Assembly (NCBI RefSeq): GCF_004023625.1
Contig: NZ_ML137708.1
Location: 157,262 to 221,261, forward strand
Length of the DNA: 64,000 bases
Reading direction: 5' to 3'
From: Streptomyces cavernae
Lineage (GTDB): Bacteria > Actinomycetota > Actinomycetes > Streptomycetales > Streptomycetaceae
Under the pieces are notes generated by a model. It was not told where the DNA came from. It did no database searches and worked only from the letters and a program-made list of their open reading frames with translations. Numbering within the stretch: position 1 is the first letter of the stretch; each line of letters starts with the position of its first letter. Shown piece by piece: positions 53,836 to 62,700 of this stretch. Position numbers and translations under genes: made by a program.

Positions 53836-55395
53836 CTACGAACGGGTGCAGCGGCCGACCGGACTGGCCGCCGGGGGAACGCACTGCAGGCCGAAGTCCG
53901 CCGTGCTGCCGCTGAGGACGCGGCCCAGGCAGGCGGTGCTGGAGGTCCGGCCGCGTTCCGCGCAGAACGCCAGTGCGGCGCGGCCGTCGTCGAACGGGCC
54001 CGGGGCGTAGATCACCCAGTAGCCCGGCCTCAGGGAGGCGTAGTCGTCGCTGCGGAGGACCTGAGCCTCCGGTACGGACTGGCGGACGGTCGCGAGCTGC
54101 TGGTCACGGGCGGCGGTGCCGGCGGACACGGGCTCGGAGTGGAGCTGGGCGATCCAGCTCCCGTCCGCGGGCCCCGACTGCGGAGTGCTGCCGCGAGCCG
54201 GTGAGCCGACGGGTGACGGGCTGCCGGACCCTGACCCGGTGATCGGGACGGGGCCGGTTCGCGAGGGCGAGGTGGATGCCGGGCCGCGGCCCGCGCCCCC
54301 ATCGGCCACGCGCCGCTCGCCACCGTCGTCACCTACGGCGAACATCAGTACGGCCCCCACGGCCACCGCCGCCACCGCGGCGACGGCGGCGACGACCGCC
54401 CTGCGGCGCCACCGCCCGGACGGAGGCGCCGGCGCGGTGGGCCGGGTGCCGTCGGCCCGGGTGGACGCGTGCGGCCCCGGATCGGCGGCCGGAGGCACGT
54501 CGTGCACCGGGACCGGGGACACCGTGGTCGGCGGCGCCACCGGACTCAGGTCGACCGTCTCCACCGACGTGGGTTCCGGCCAGTCGGCCGTCCCTCCCGA
54601 CTCCGCCTGCGCCAGCATCGCGTCCAGCGTCCCCGCGTCGGGGCGCGCCGCGGGGTCCCGCACGAGCAGGGCCTGCAGTACGGGGGCGAGGGGGCCGGAG
54701 CGCACCGGGGGCGGTACGGGATCGTCGAGCACGGCGGCCAGGGTGGCCAGGGTGGTCTCGCGGCGCAGGGGGCTGACGCCCTCCACACAGACGTACAGCA
54801 CCAGGCCCAGGGACCAGAGGTCGGAGGCCGGGCCGTCGCCGCGGCCGCGGATCTGCTCGGGGGCGATGTACTCGGGCGAGCCGACCAGTTCGCCGGTGGC
54901 CGTCAGCGAGGTGGAACCCTGCAGGGCGGCGATGCCGAAGTCGGTGAGCACGGCGGTCTTGTCGTCGCGCAGCAGGATGTTGGCGGGTTTGACGTCGCGG
55001 TGCCGGATGCCCGCCGCGTGCGCGGCGCGCAGTGCGGAGAGCACCTGACGGCCCACGCGTGCTGTCTCGTTCGGGAGCAGCGGACCGTCGTCGAGCCGCT
55101 CCTGGAGGGAGCGGCCGGGCACCAGTTCCATCACGATCCAGGGATGCGGTTCAGCGTCGACGATGTGATGGACCGTCACCACGTGTGGGTGGGAGATCCG
55201 GGCGAGCGCCCTGGCCTCGCGCAACACCCGTTCGCGCACAGCGGCGGAGGACTCCGCGTCGGAGCGGACGGCTTTGAGGGCGACGTCGCGGTGGAGGACG
55301 GTGTCCCAGGCCCGCCACACCGTCCCCATGCCCCCACTGCCCAAGGGCTCGAGCAACTCGAAGCGCTCGTCGACGACTTCACCCCGTGCGTTCAT
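53836..55395 (-). CDS. PknB-type serine/threonine protein kinase with extracellular domain
   Basis: This 519-residue receptor-like kinase has a complete catalytic domain: glycine loop LGSGGMGTVWRA, VALKAV with the invariant Lys, HRDVKPANIL and DFG in VLTDFGIAAL, and the activation segment GSPEYIAPEQIRG. One membrane helix follows a Pro-rich linker (VVAAVAAVAAVAVGAVLMFA), then a Ser/Pro/Gly-rich spacer and a C-terminal extracellular domain (SWIAQLHSEPVSAGTAARDQ) resembling SPOR-like folds. It lacks PASTA repeats. It probably senses a wall or small-molecule signal. Confidence 0.93.
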   Translation of the reverse strand: MNARGEVVDERFELLEPLGSGGMGTVWRAWDTVLHRDVALKAVRSDAESSAAVRERVLREARALARISHPHVVTVHHIVDAEPHPWIVMELVPGRSLQERLDDGPLLPNETARVGRQVLSALRAAHAAGIRHRDVKPANILLRDDKTAVLTDFGIAALQGSTSLTATGELVGSPEYIAPEQIRGRGDGPASDLWSLGLVLYVCVEGVSPLRRETTLATLAAVLDDPVPPPVRSGPLAPVLQALLVRDPAARPDAGTLDAMLAQAESGGTADWPEPTSVETVDLSPVAPPTTVSPVPVHDVPPAADPGPHASTRADGTRPTAPAPPSGRWRRRAVVAAVAAVAAVAVGAVLMFAVGDDGGERRVADGGAGRGPASTSPSRTGPVPITGSGSGSPSPVGSPARGSTPQSGPADGSWIAQLHSEPVSAGTAARDQQLATVRQSVPEAQVLRSDDYASLRPGYWVIYAPGPFDDGRAALAFCAERGRTSSTACLGRVLSGSTADFGLQCVPPAASPVGRCTRS

Positions 55396-55513
55396 GGTCG
55401 CCAGGCTAGAGCAGTGGCGAGCGTGCTCCCGACGCGCATCCCCCTGCGGGCCGCGCCCGGCACTCGGTGCGGTGATCTTGGCGGAAGGGACGGCTCCGGG
55501 TCACTATGCCGGT

Positions 55514-56191
55514 ATGAAGGGTGACCTGTTTTCCGGTGAGCACATGGTGCAGCCCGCGTTCGCGCCCGGGATGACCGTGGAGAACGCCAAGTCCATCAAG
55601 TACGCCGTCAACGGGGAAATGCTGGCACGGCAGGGCGCGATGATCGCCTATCGCGGCAACCTGCAGTTCGAACGCAAGGGTCAGGGTGTCGGCGGCATGC
55701 TGAAGCGGGCCGTCACCGGGGAGGGGCTGCCGCTCATGACGGTGCGCGGCCAGGGTGAGGCCTGGTTCGCGCACGAGGCTCAGAACTGCTTCATCGTCGA
55801 GGTCGAGCCGGGCGACGAGTTCACCGTCAACGGCCGCAACGTCCTGTGCTTCGACGCCACGCTCTCGTACTCCATCAAGACCGTGAAGGGCGCCGGGATG
55901 ACCGGCGGCGGCCTCTTCAACAGCGTCTTCACCGGCCAGGGCCGACTGGGCCTGGTCTGCGAGGGCAATCCGCTGGTCATCCCGGTCTCGCCGCAGCAGC
56001 CCGTGTACGTCGACACGGACGCGATCGTGGGGTGGACGGCCCACCTCCAGACCTCCCTGCACCGTTCCCAGTCCCTGGGCTCGATGCTCCGCGGCGGTTC
56101 CGGCGAGGCGGTGCAGCTCATGCTGCAGGGCCAGGGTCATGTGGTCGTACGCCCCAGCGAGGCGACGCCGCAGAAGGCGCAGCAGCACTAG
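55514..56191 (+). CDS. AIM24 family protein
   Basis: This 225-residue protein belongs to the AIM24/TerD-neighbour family of beta-barrel proteins: MKGDLFSGEHMVQPAFAPGM, GEMLARQGAMIAYRGNLQFE, GQGRLGLVCEGNPLVIPVSP, YVDTDAIVGWTAHLQTSL. Relatives in yeast act in mitochondrial membrane organisation; bacterial roles are unclear. No good ribosome binding site precedes the ATG at 55514, so the message may be leaderless or use a poor site. It is followed by the MITE-like element. Confidence 0.88.
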   Translation: MKGDLFSGEHMVQPAFAPGMTVENAKSIKYAVNGEMLARQGAMIAYRGNLQFERKGQGVGGMLKRAVTGEGLPLMTVRGQGEAWFAHEAQNCFIVEVEPGDEFTVNGRNVLCFDATLSYSIKTVKGAGMTGGGLFNSVFTGQGRLGLVCEGNPLVIPVSPQQPVYVDTDAIVGWTAHLQTSLHRSQSLGSMLRGGSGEAVQLMLQGQGHVVVRPSEATPQKAQQH

Positions 56192-56198
56192 GACCTCC

Positions 56199-56391
56199 GG
56201 GGTGTGTCGAAAGTCCCGGGAGCGGTGCCCGCGGTGTCCGGTGCGTGGTCTCGGCGTGCCGGAAAAAGGCCCTCGTAGCGGAGCTACTTGGGTCTTTGGC
56301 CGGTGCGGCGAGTGGGGGTGCCCCCTGCTCGGAGAGCTTGGGGGAGCGTGCCGGGCGCCGGGGAGGCTGTGTGGGACTTTCGACACACCCC
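56199..56391. mobile_element. MITE-like element with perfect 19-bp terminal inverted repeats
   Basis: GGGGTGTGTCGAAAGTCCC at 56199-56217 is repeated in exact inverted form at 56373-56391, enclosing 193 bp with no coding capacity. Size and terminal repeats are those of a miniature inverted-repeat element. No clear target-site duplication is seen at the ends. Confidence 0.65.
56255..56352. repeat. Hairpin repeat module, copy 1 (inside the MITE-like element)
   Basis: It contains GTAGC-GGA-GCTAC and CCCCCTGCTC-GGA-GAGCTTGGGGG hairpins joined by GGTGCGGCGAGTGGG. It is about 80 percent identical to copy 2 at 56518-56613. Either hairpin may terminate transcription of AIM24 or sbnA. Confidence 0.7.
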
Positions 56392-56517
56392 CTTGGGGTG
56401 CCCAGCACACCAGGGTGCTGCGACCGCTGGTGTCCGGGGCCGAGCTGAGTCCCCCTGGGGCGGGGACGAAGCTCGGCCCGGTCTCGCGTCCCCGCAAGCC
56501 TGGGGCCGTCGGGGCTA

Positions 56518-56613
56518 GTGCCGGGCGGAAGCCCTCGTACTGGATGTACTTGGGCTTTCGCTCGGTGCGGCGAGTGGGGGGTCCCCCTGCTCGAAGAGCT
56601 TGGGGGAGCGTGC
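56518..56613. repeat. Hairpin repeat module, copy 2
   Basis: It contains GTAC-TGGAT-GTAC and CCCCCTGCTC-GAA-GAGCTTGGGGG hairpins in the same order and spacing as copy 1. The loop-closing base pairs differ in a compensating way between copies. Confidence 0.7.
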
Positions 56614-56658
56614 ATGGCGTCGCGCGGCAGACGGGAATTCGACGACAGGGCCTGGGGG

Positions 56659-57648
56659 TCAGGCCGGTGTCACTCCGGCGGTGAGTTCGTCGTCGGGCAG
56701 CAGGGCCGTCCCGTAGAGGTCCTGCAGCCAGTTCATCTGGTAGACGGTGTCCAGATAGCGTTCGCCCAGGTCCGGGGCGATGGCGGCGGCGGTCAGCCGG
56801 CCCTGCACATCGTGGTGGTCGAGCCACTGTGCGGCGCCGCTGACGACGGTGCCCGTCGAGCCGCCGAAGAGGAACCCGCGTCTGGCCAGCCGGTGACAGG
56901 CCCGGATGGTGTCCGCCTCCTCCACGTTGACGACCTCGTCCACATAGGACTCGTCGAGGAGCTGCGGGCGGACGCTCGTCCCCAGCCCCGGGATCATCCG
57001 CCGACCCGGCGGGCCGCCGAAGGTCACCGAGCCGACGCTGTCGACGGCCACGATCCGCACCGGGCGGCGCCGTTCCCGGAAGTAGCGCGCGCAGCCCATC
57101 AGGGTGCCGGTGGTGCCCGCCCCCACGAACAGCACGTCCAGGTGCGGGAACTGGCGTGCTATGGCCGGAGCTGTGGTGCGGTAGTGCGCCTTCCAGTTGT
57201 TGGGATTCGTGTACTGGTTCAACCAGACGTACTGGTCGTCGGAGGCGCACAGCGCGCGGACATACTCGATCCGCGCGCCGAGGAACCCGCCGCTGACGTC
57301 CGGTTCGGCGATGATGTGCACCTGGCTGCCGAGCGCCTCCATCAGCCGCCGCGTCGAGAGGTTGCAGCGCGCGTCGGTGACGCACACGAACTGGTAGCCC
57401 TTGCTCGCGGCGATCGTCGCGAGCGCCACGCCGAGGTTCCCCGAGGACGACTCCACGAGAATCGATCCCGGTGAAAGCACACCGCCCCGTTCGGCCGCCT
57501 CCACCATCTCCTGCGCGGCTTTCAGCTTGATGGAACCGGCGAAGTTGAAGCCCTCGCACTTCAGGTAGAGGGAGTGGCCGAGCATCGACCGCAGGTCGAC
57601 GTACAGCTCCTCCTCGTTGAAGTCCGTGGGTAATGAAATGACTGGCAC
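56659..57648 (-). CDS. sbnA: SbnA-like PLP enzyme for 2,3-diaminopropionate biosynthesis
   Basis: This 329-residue cysteine-synthase-fold enzyme should condense O-phospho-L-serine with L-glutamate to give N-(1-amino-1-carboxy-2-ethyl)-glutamate. The PLP Lys is in GSIKLKAAQEMV, the substrate loop ESSSGNLGVALA and the phosphate loop GAGTTGTLMG. I prefer the GTG at 57648 (MPVISLPTDFNEEEL), matching relatives, with GGGGGG upstream; an ATG at 57708 inside sbnB would add 20 residues. Codon 6 is TTA (57631-57633), a bldA-type codon. It is the last gene of the operon, after sbnB. Confidence 0.9.
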   Translation of the reverse strand: MPVISLPTDFNEEELYVDLRSMLGHSLYLKCEGFNFAGSIKLKAAQEMVEAAERGGVLSPGSILVESSSGNLGVALATIAASKGYQFVCVTDARCNLSTRRLMEALGSQVHIIAEPDVSGGFLGARIEYVRALCASDDQYVWLNQYTNPNNWKAHYRTTAPAIARQFPHLDVLFVGAGTTGTLMGCARYFRERRRPVRIVAVDSVGSVTFGGPPGRRMIPGLGTSVRPQLLDESYVDEVVNVEEADTIRACHRLARRGFLFGGSTGTVVSGAAQWLDHHDVQGRLTAAAIAPDLGERYLDTVYQMNWLQDLYGTALLPDDELTAGVTPA

Positions 57649-57685
57649 GTTGCCCCCCTGGTCCTGCAGCAGTCCCCCGACTGCC

Positions 57686-58774
57686 TCATCCGTACCGGCG
57701 CAGCTCATGGAAGAAGTCGTCGACGACGTGGAGTTCGCCGCCGGCCGCCACTTCGTCGTAGACGAACTTGCCGACCGCCAGGTCGAGCACGCCCAGGCCG
57801 AAGGGCGAGAACACCAGCGTCCGGTCGGCCGGCGGTGACATCCGCCCGGTGATCACGTCGTCGAGTGTTCCGTCCAGGAAGTCGCGGTTGCCGGTGCGCT
57901 GTTCGGCGAGGTGGACGGAGGTGTCGGCCTTCAGGCAGTGCTCCACGTCGTCGACGACGTTGGCCGAGTCGAGCACGATCTCGGGTGCGAGGTCGCGCAG
58001 CGACACGTGCAGCACCAGCGGATGGTGGTCGAACCACGCGGGTTCGGTGATGTGCGGCTTGGCCGCCACGGTGGCGAACACGATCAGGTCGCTGTGCCGG
58101 ATCAGTTGCTCGGCGCTGTCGTGGACGGTGATCCGGCCGGGGCAGCCCGACTGTTCGAGGTAGGTGCGGAAGCCGGCCGCGCTGTCGGCGGACAGGTCGT
58201 GCACGCCGATCTCGTCGAACGACCAGCCGGTGCCGGTGAGGAACGTGTGGATGTAGCGGGCGATCAGTCCGGTGCCGATGAACCCGACCCGGGCGGGCCG
58301 CCGGCGGTTCCGGCTGAGGCGGTCGGCGGCGAGCGCGGCCGAGGCCGCTGTGCGCGTGGCGCTGATGATGGAGCTCTCCAGGCAGGCGAACGGATAGCCG
58401 GTGTCGTGGTCGTTGAGGATCAGTACGGCCGATGCCCGGGGGACGCCCCTCGCCACGTTCTGCGGGAAGCTGGAGATCCACTTCAGGCCGTCGACCCGGT
58501 TCGGACCGCCGATGGACGCGGGCAGGGCGATGATCCGCGAGGTCGGGCGGTCGGGGAAGCGCAGGAAGTACGACGGCGGGTTCACCGAGTCACCGGCTCC
58601 GTGCAACCGGTACGTGGCCTCGACCAGCTCCATGACCTTCTTCTCGCGGCCCCGCAGGGCGAGTTGGACCTGGTCACCGGGGATCACCGTGAACGGCGGC
58701 ACGATCGAGGGGCGGGAGCCCAGGGGCTCGTCCGCGGATCGGGTGGAGTGGGCGGTCTCATGGGTGCTCGTCAT
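57686..58774 (-). CDS. sbnB: SbnB-like dehydrogenase for 2,3-diaminopropionate biosynthesis
   Basis: This 362-residue protein of the ornithine cyclodeaminase/mu-crystallin family should oxidise the SbnA product with NAD+ to L-2,3-diaminopropionate and 2-oxoglutarate. It has the Rossmann motif VGFIGTGLIARYIHTFL, the substrate-binding region SSFPQNVARGVPRASAVLIL and DVEHCLKADTSVHLAEQ typical of SbnB. Its ATG overlaps the stop of the upstream dioxygenase gene (ATGA at 58771-58774), with GAGGTGA as ribosome binding site, so translation is coupled. Confidence 0.93.
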   Translation of the reverse strand: MTSTHETAHSTRSADEPLGSRPSIVPPFTVIPGDQVQLALRGREKKVMELVEATYRLHGAGDSVNPPSYFLRFPDRPTSRIIALPASIGGPNRVDGLKWISSFPQNVARGVPRASAVLILNDHDTGYPFACLESSIISATRTAASAALAADRLSRNRRRPARVGFIGTGLIARYIHTFLTGTGWSFDEIGVHDLSADSAAGFRTYLEQSGCPGRITVHDSAEQLIRHSDLIVFATVAAKPHITEPAWFDHHPLVLHVSLRDLAPEIVLDSANVVDDVEHCLKADTSVHLAEQRTGNRDFLDGTLDDVITGRMSPPADRTLVFSPFGLGVLDLAVGKFVYDEVAAGGELHVVDDFFHELRRYG

Positions 58775-59772
58775 CGGGAGGTCACCTCGGCAGTCGGCTC
58801 GCAGTCGGTCAGGGACACGGTGTCGGCCAGCGCGACGAGCACGTCGCGGTCGCCTTCGTAGGGCTCGCGGGCGTGCGCGCAGCGGACGTTGTCGACGAGC
58901 AGCAGATCGCCGGGCTGCCACGGTTCGCGCACGGTGTGCCGCTCGTAGACGTCGTTCAGGAGCTGGACGATCTCGGGTCCGATCGGATCGCCGCCGCCGA
59001 AGCGGGTGTTGAACGGCAGTCCGTCCGGGCCGTAGAAGTCCACAAGGTAGTCGCGGATCTCCGGATCGAGGGTCCACTCGTTGAGGAAGGCGATCTGGTT
59101 GAACCAGCAGCGTCGGCCGGTCAGCGGGTGGCGCACCACGGCGCTGCGGCGCTGGCGGGTGCGCAGTCCGCCGTCCGGCTGCCAGGCGAACTCGATGGCG
59201 TTGGCCCGGCAGTAGGCCTCGACCGCGGCCCGGTCCTCGGTGCCGAACGCGTCCGCGTACGACGCGCCGATCTCGTCGTTGTAGTTGCGGGTGAGCAGCC
59301 AGCCCTCGCGTTCGAAGCGAGCGGCGACCTCGGCGGGCAGCGCGCGCAGTACGGCTTCCGCGTCGGCCACGGCGGTCGCCCCGCCCCGGCTGGGCGCGGT
59401 GAGACAGGCGAAGAGCATCAGGCCGGGGAACTCCAGCCGGTAGCTGAGTTCGTGGTGCATGCACATCTGCTGGTTGGCGGGCCAGGCGGTGGCGGAGTAG
59501 ATGCGGTCGGCGTAGGTGCGGCGGGGTGCGAAGGCCTCCTGCTCGGTCATCAGTCCGTCGGCCAGCAGGCGGAGGACGGCGCCGGTGGTGTCCGGGTCGG
59601 CGAGGCCGAGTCCGCGCACCAGGACCGCTCCGTGCTCGACGACCGCGGAGCGCAGGGCGGCCCGGTGTGTGGTGGCCCACCCTGGTGGGTCGAGGGACTC
59701 GGCGGTGAGCAGTGCGGGCTTCCCGGGGCGGGTTTCGACGTCGAGCAGGGATGCCGAGGCGGAGGTCGACAT
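58771..59772 (-). CDS. TauD/SyrP-like Fe(II)/2-oxoglutarate dioxygenase
   Basis: This 333-residue non-heme iron oxygenase has the facial triad His and Glu in MCMHHELSYRLEFPG and the distal His in VRCAHAREPYEGDRDVL; TAPSRGGATAVAD fits the SyrP/clavaminate-synthase group. Such enzymes hydroxylate or desaturate amino acids free or bound to carrier proteins. With sbnAB and NRPS genes on both sides it may hydroxylate diaminopropionate or a peptide-bound residue. It lies 27 bp downstream of the NRPS gene in one operon. Confidence 0.9.
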   Translation of the reverse strand: MSTSASASLLDVETRPGKPALLTAESLDPPGWATTHRAALRSAVVEHGAVLVRGLGLADPDTTGAVLRLLADGLMTEQEAFAPRRTYADRIYSATAWPANQQMCMHHELSYRLEFPGLMLFACLTAPSRGGATAVADAEAVLRALPAEVAARFEREGWLLTRNYNDEIGASYADAFGTEDRAAVEAYCRANAIEFAWQPDGGLRTRQRRSAVVRHPLTGRRCWFNQIAFLNEWTLDPEIRDYLVDFYGPDGLPFNTRFGGGDPIGPEIVQLLNDVYERHTVREPWQPGDLLLVDNVRCAHAREPYEGDRDVLVALADTVSLTDCEPTAEVTSR

Positions 59773-59799
59773 GTCGCTGGTTCCTTTCGGTTCGCGGGT

Positions 59800-62700
59800 T
59801 CAGGATTCGGTCGTCGCGGCCGGGGAGTCGGTCCGTGCCGCGTGCGCGGACGGCGTGGTCGGCCGCAGGACGGCCCGGGCCGCGGCGGCCGGGCGGGTGC
59901 GGATGAAGTGGTGGCCCCCGTCGGGCAGTTCATGGAGCTCTACGTGGTGGGCGAACAGTTCCCAGGCGCGGTGGCGCAGGGGGTCGCCGGCCGTGCCGGC
60001 GTCGTCCGCGGCGAGCACCACGGTGACGGGCGCGGACAGTTTGACGGTGGGCGGGGTCGACAGGGCGTCGACGAAGTACCGGTGCGCGCACACGCAGTCG
60101 TACCGGTAGGCCGCCGCGGCCTGTTCGGCGCGCCGCGCGTCCAGCTCATCGAGTTCGGTGTAGCCGCCGTCCGCGCGCAGGTCGGCGACGATGTCGGGGT
60201 TGCCGCGGGCCATCAGCCGCTCGAGGCCGTTCCGGCGGCTCCTTGCGTCCCCCGGCAGCTGGGCCCCCAGGAACACGTGCTGGACTTCGGTGCCGGCGGC
60301 CTGAAGGCGCCGGGCGGTCTCCACGGCGTAGGCGGACCCGGCGGAGTGGCCCCACAACATCAGCCGCGTCGGCCCCAGCCGGTCGATCTCGGCGACCACG
60401 CTGCCGACGATCTCGTCCAGTGCCGCGAACGCCTCGCTGCCCGTCGTCGGGTCGTGGCCGGGCAGTTCGACCGCGTGCACGGCGATACCGCTCCCCCGCA
60501 ACGCGCGGGCCAGGGGCTGGAAGTTGACCGCGTTGCCGCCGGCGTACGGGAAACAGATCAGTGAGGCAACCGGTGTACCGTCCGGTTTGGACAGGGTCTG
60601 CAGCAGCTCGGTCCGGCGTTCGGTCCGGCCGTCGACGAGATCGGCGAGATCGGCGAGGACCGGATGGCGGGTGACGTCCTTGAGTGACACCGTGCGGTCC
60701 AGTGCGATCGCCAGCTTCACCGCCGACAGCGAGGAGCCGCCCCGGTCGAAGAAGTGGTCGAGCCGGCCGATCCGCTCCTGCGGGATGCCGAGGACCTGTG
60801 CCCAGGCCGCGGCGAGCCGCTGTTCGGTGGCGGTGCGCGGCTCGAGACGGGTCGGGCAGGTGTCGTCGGCGGCGTCGAGTTCCGCGGCGAGCGCGGTCAG
60901 CGTCTTCCGGTCGGTCTTGCTGTTGGCGGTCAGCGGCAGCCGCTCGCGGCGGTGGAAGGCCGAGGGCACCATGTACGCGGGCAGCGAGCGGCCCAACACC
61001 TCGCGCAGGGCGTCGGGTTGGATCGGGTGCGGTGCGGTGTAGAAGGCGACCAGCCGTTTGCCCCGGTCGGGCCCCTCGGCGACGACCACGGCGCCGTCGC
61101 GGACACCTGGCACCCGCAGCAGGGTGTTCTCGATCTCGCCGATCTCGATGCGGAAGCCGCGGACCTTGACCTGGGTGTCCCGGCGGCCGAGGAACTCCAG
61201 TTTGCCCTCGGGGAGCCAACGGCCCTGGTCACCGCTGCGGTAGAGCCGTCGGCCGGGGCGGTGCGGATCGGTGGTGAAGGCGAGCCGGGTGCGCTCGGGG
61301 TCGTTGACGTATCCGCGGCCGACGCACACCCCGGAGAAGACGATCTCGCCGGGCGCGCCCAGCGGCACCGGTGTCAGCCGCTCGTCGACGACGTAGACGT
61401 GCACGTTGTTCACGGGCGGCCCGAGCGGTACCCGCTCACGCTCGGGGACGCGGTCCATGACCTCGTGGTTGGTGTCGTCCGAAGTCTCCGTCAGACCGTA
61501 GGCGTTGACGAGGCCGATGTTCGGCTCGGCCGCGAACCAGCGCTCGGTGAGCTCCTTCTTCAGCGCCTCTCCGGTGACGGAGACACAGCGCAGGTCCGGC
61601 AGTTCGCGGGGGTGCCGCTCCAGATGGGTGAGGACGACCTCCAGGTACGACGGCACGACCTGGAGCACGTTCACCCGGCCGTCCGCGATCCGGTCGACGA
61701 ACCGCCGGACGTCGAGGATCACGTCCTGCTCGACCAGCAGGGTGCGTCCGCCCACCAGGAGCGCGGAGATCAGCTGCCACAGGGAGATGTCGAAGCACTG
61801 GGGCGCGGTCTGCGCGACGACCTGGCCCTCCCCGATGCCCAGGTCGTCGATCTTGGCGTAAAGGTGGTTGAGCAGGCCGGCGTGCTCGCACATGGCGCCT
61901 TTGGGCTCACCGGTGGAGCCGGAGGTGAAGTAGATGTACGCGAGTTGGTCCGCGGTGACCGTGACGGCGGGGTTGTCGTCGGGGTGTCCGTCCGCGTACG
62001 CCTCGTCCACCAGCAGTTTGCGCACGTGCGGCAGGTCGGCCAGGGCCTTGTCGAGGGTGCCGGTGCTCGCGGGCTCGGTGAGGACGAGTCCGCACTCCGC
62101 GCGGGAGAGGGTGGCGGCGATGCGGTCGGCCGGGAAGTGCGGCTCGATGGGCAGATAGACCCCGCCGGCCTTGAAGACCGCGAGGACGGCCGCCATCCAG
62201 TCCAGGTTGCGTTCGGTGACCACCGCGACGACGCCTTCGCGTCCGAGCCCGCGGGCCAGCAGGGCCCGGCTGAGGCGGTTGGCGCGGGAGTTGAGTTCCC
62301 GGTACGTCCACTGCCGCGCGCCGTGCACGGCCGCGACGGTGTCCGGGTGGGCCAGGACCCGCTGCTCGAACAGCTCGTGGGCGCGGGCGTCGGGCAGTTC
62401 CCGGTGCGGTCCGGCGAGTCCTTCGAGCTGGTGGCGGAGTTCGTCGGCGGTCAGCAGGCTCTGGCGCCGGTGGTCGCGGGCGGGGTCGGTGTGCATGAGC
62501 CGGAGGGCGGTGAGGTGGTAGCCGGCGATCCGGGCCGCGCAGTCGGCGTCGAGGGCGTCGGTGCGGTACCGCAGGCGCAGTACGTCGCCGTCGTCTGCCC
62601 CGGTCCCGGCGACGAGTGCCACGTGCAGGACGACCTCCTCGGTGGGGTCGCCGCCGGCCGGGTCGAGGATCGTCTCGTACGCGGGCCCGGTCAGGCCGAG

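Larger units (their letters stand above)
56192..56658. other. Spacer made largely of repeats
   Basis: Between the convergent AIM24 and sbnA genes. It holds a MITE-like element and a second copy of its inner hairpin module. Apparent protein frames (for example with PRPRTGHRGHRSRDF) arise from the repeat sequence and are not genes. Confidence 0.7.

Noticed and set aside
56200..56615. Leftward proteins containing PRPRTGHRGHRSRDF
   Set aside because: They are translations of the MITE-like element and hairpin repeats; such frames recur in streptomycete repeats without being genes.
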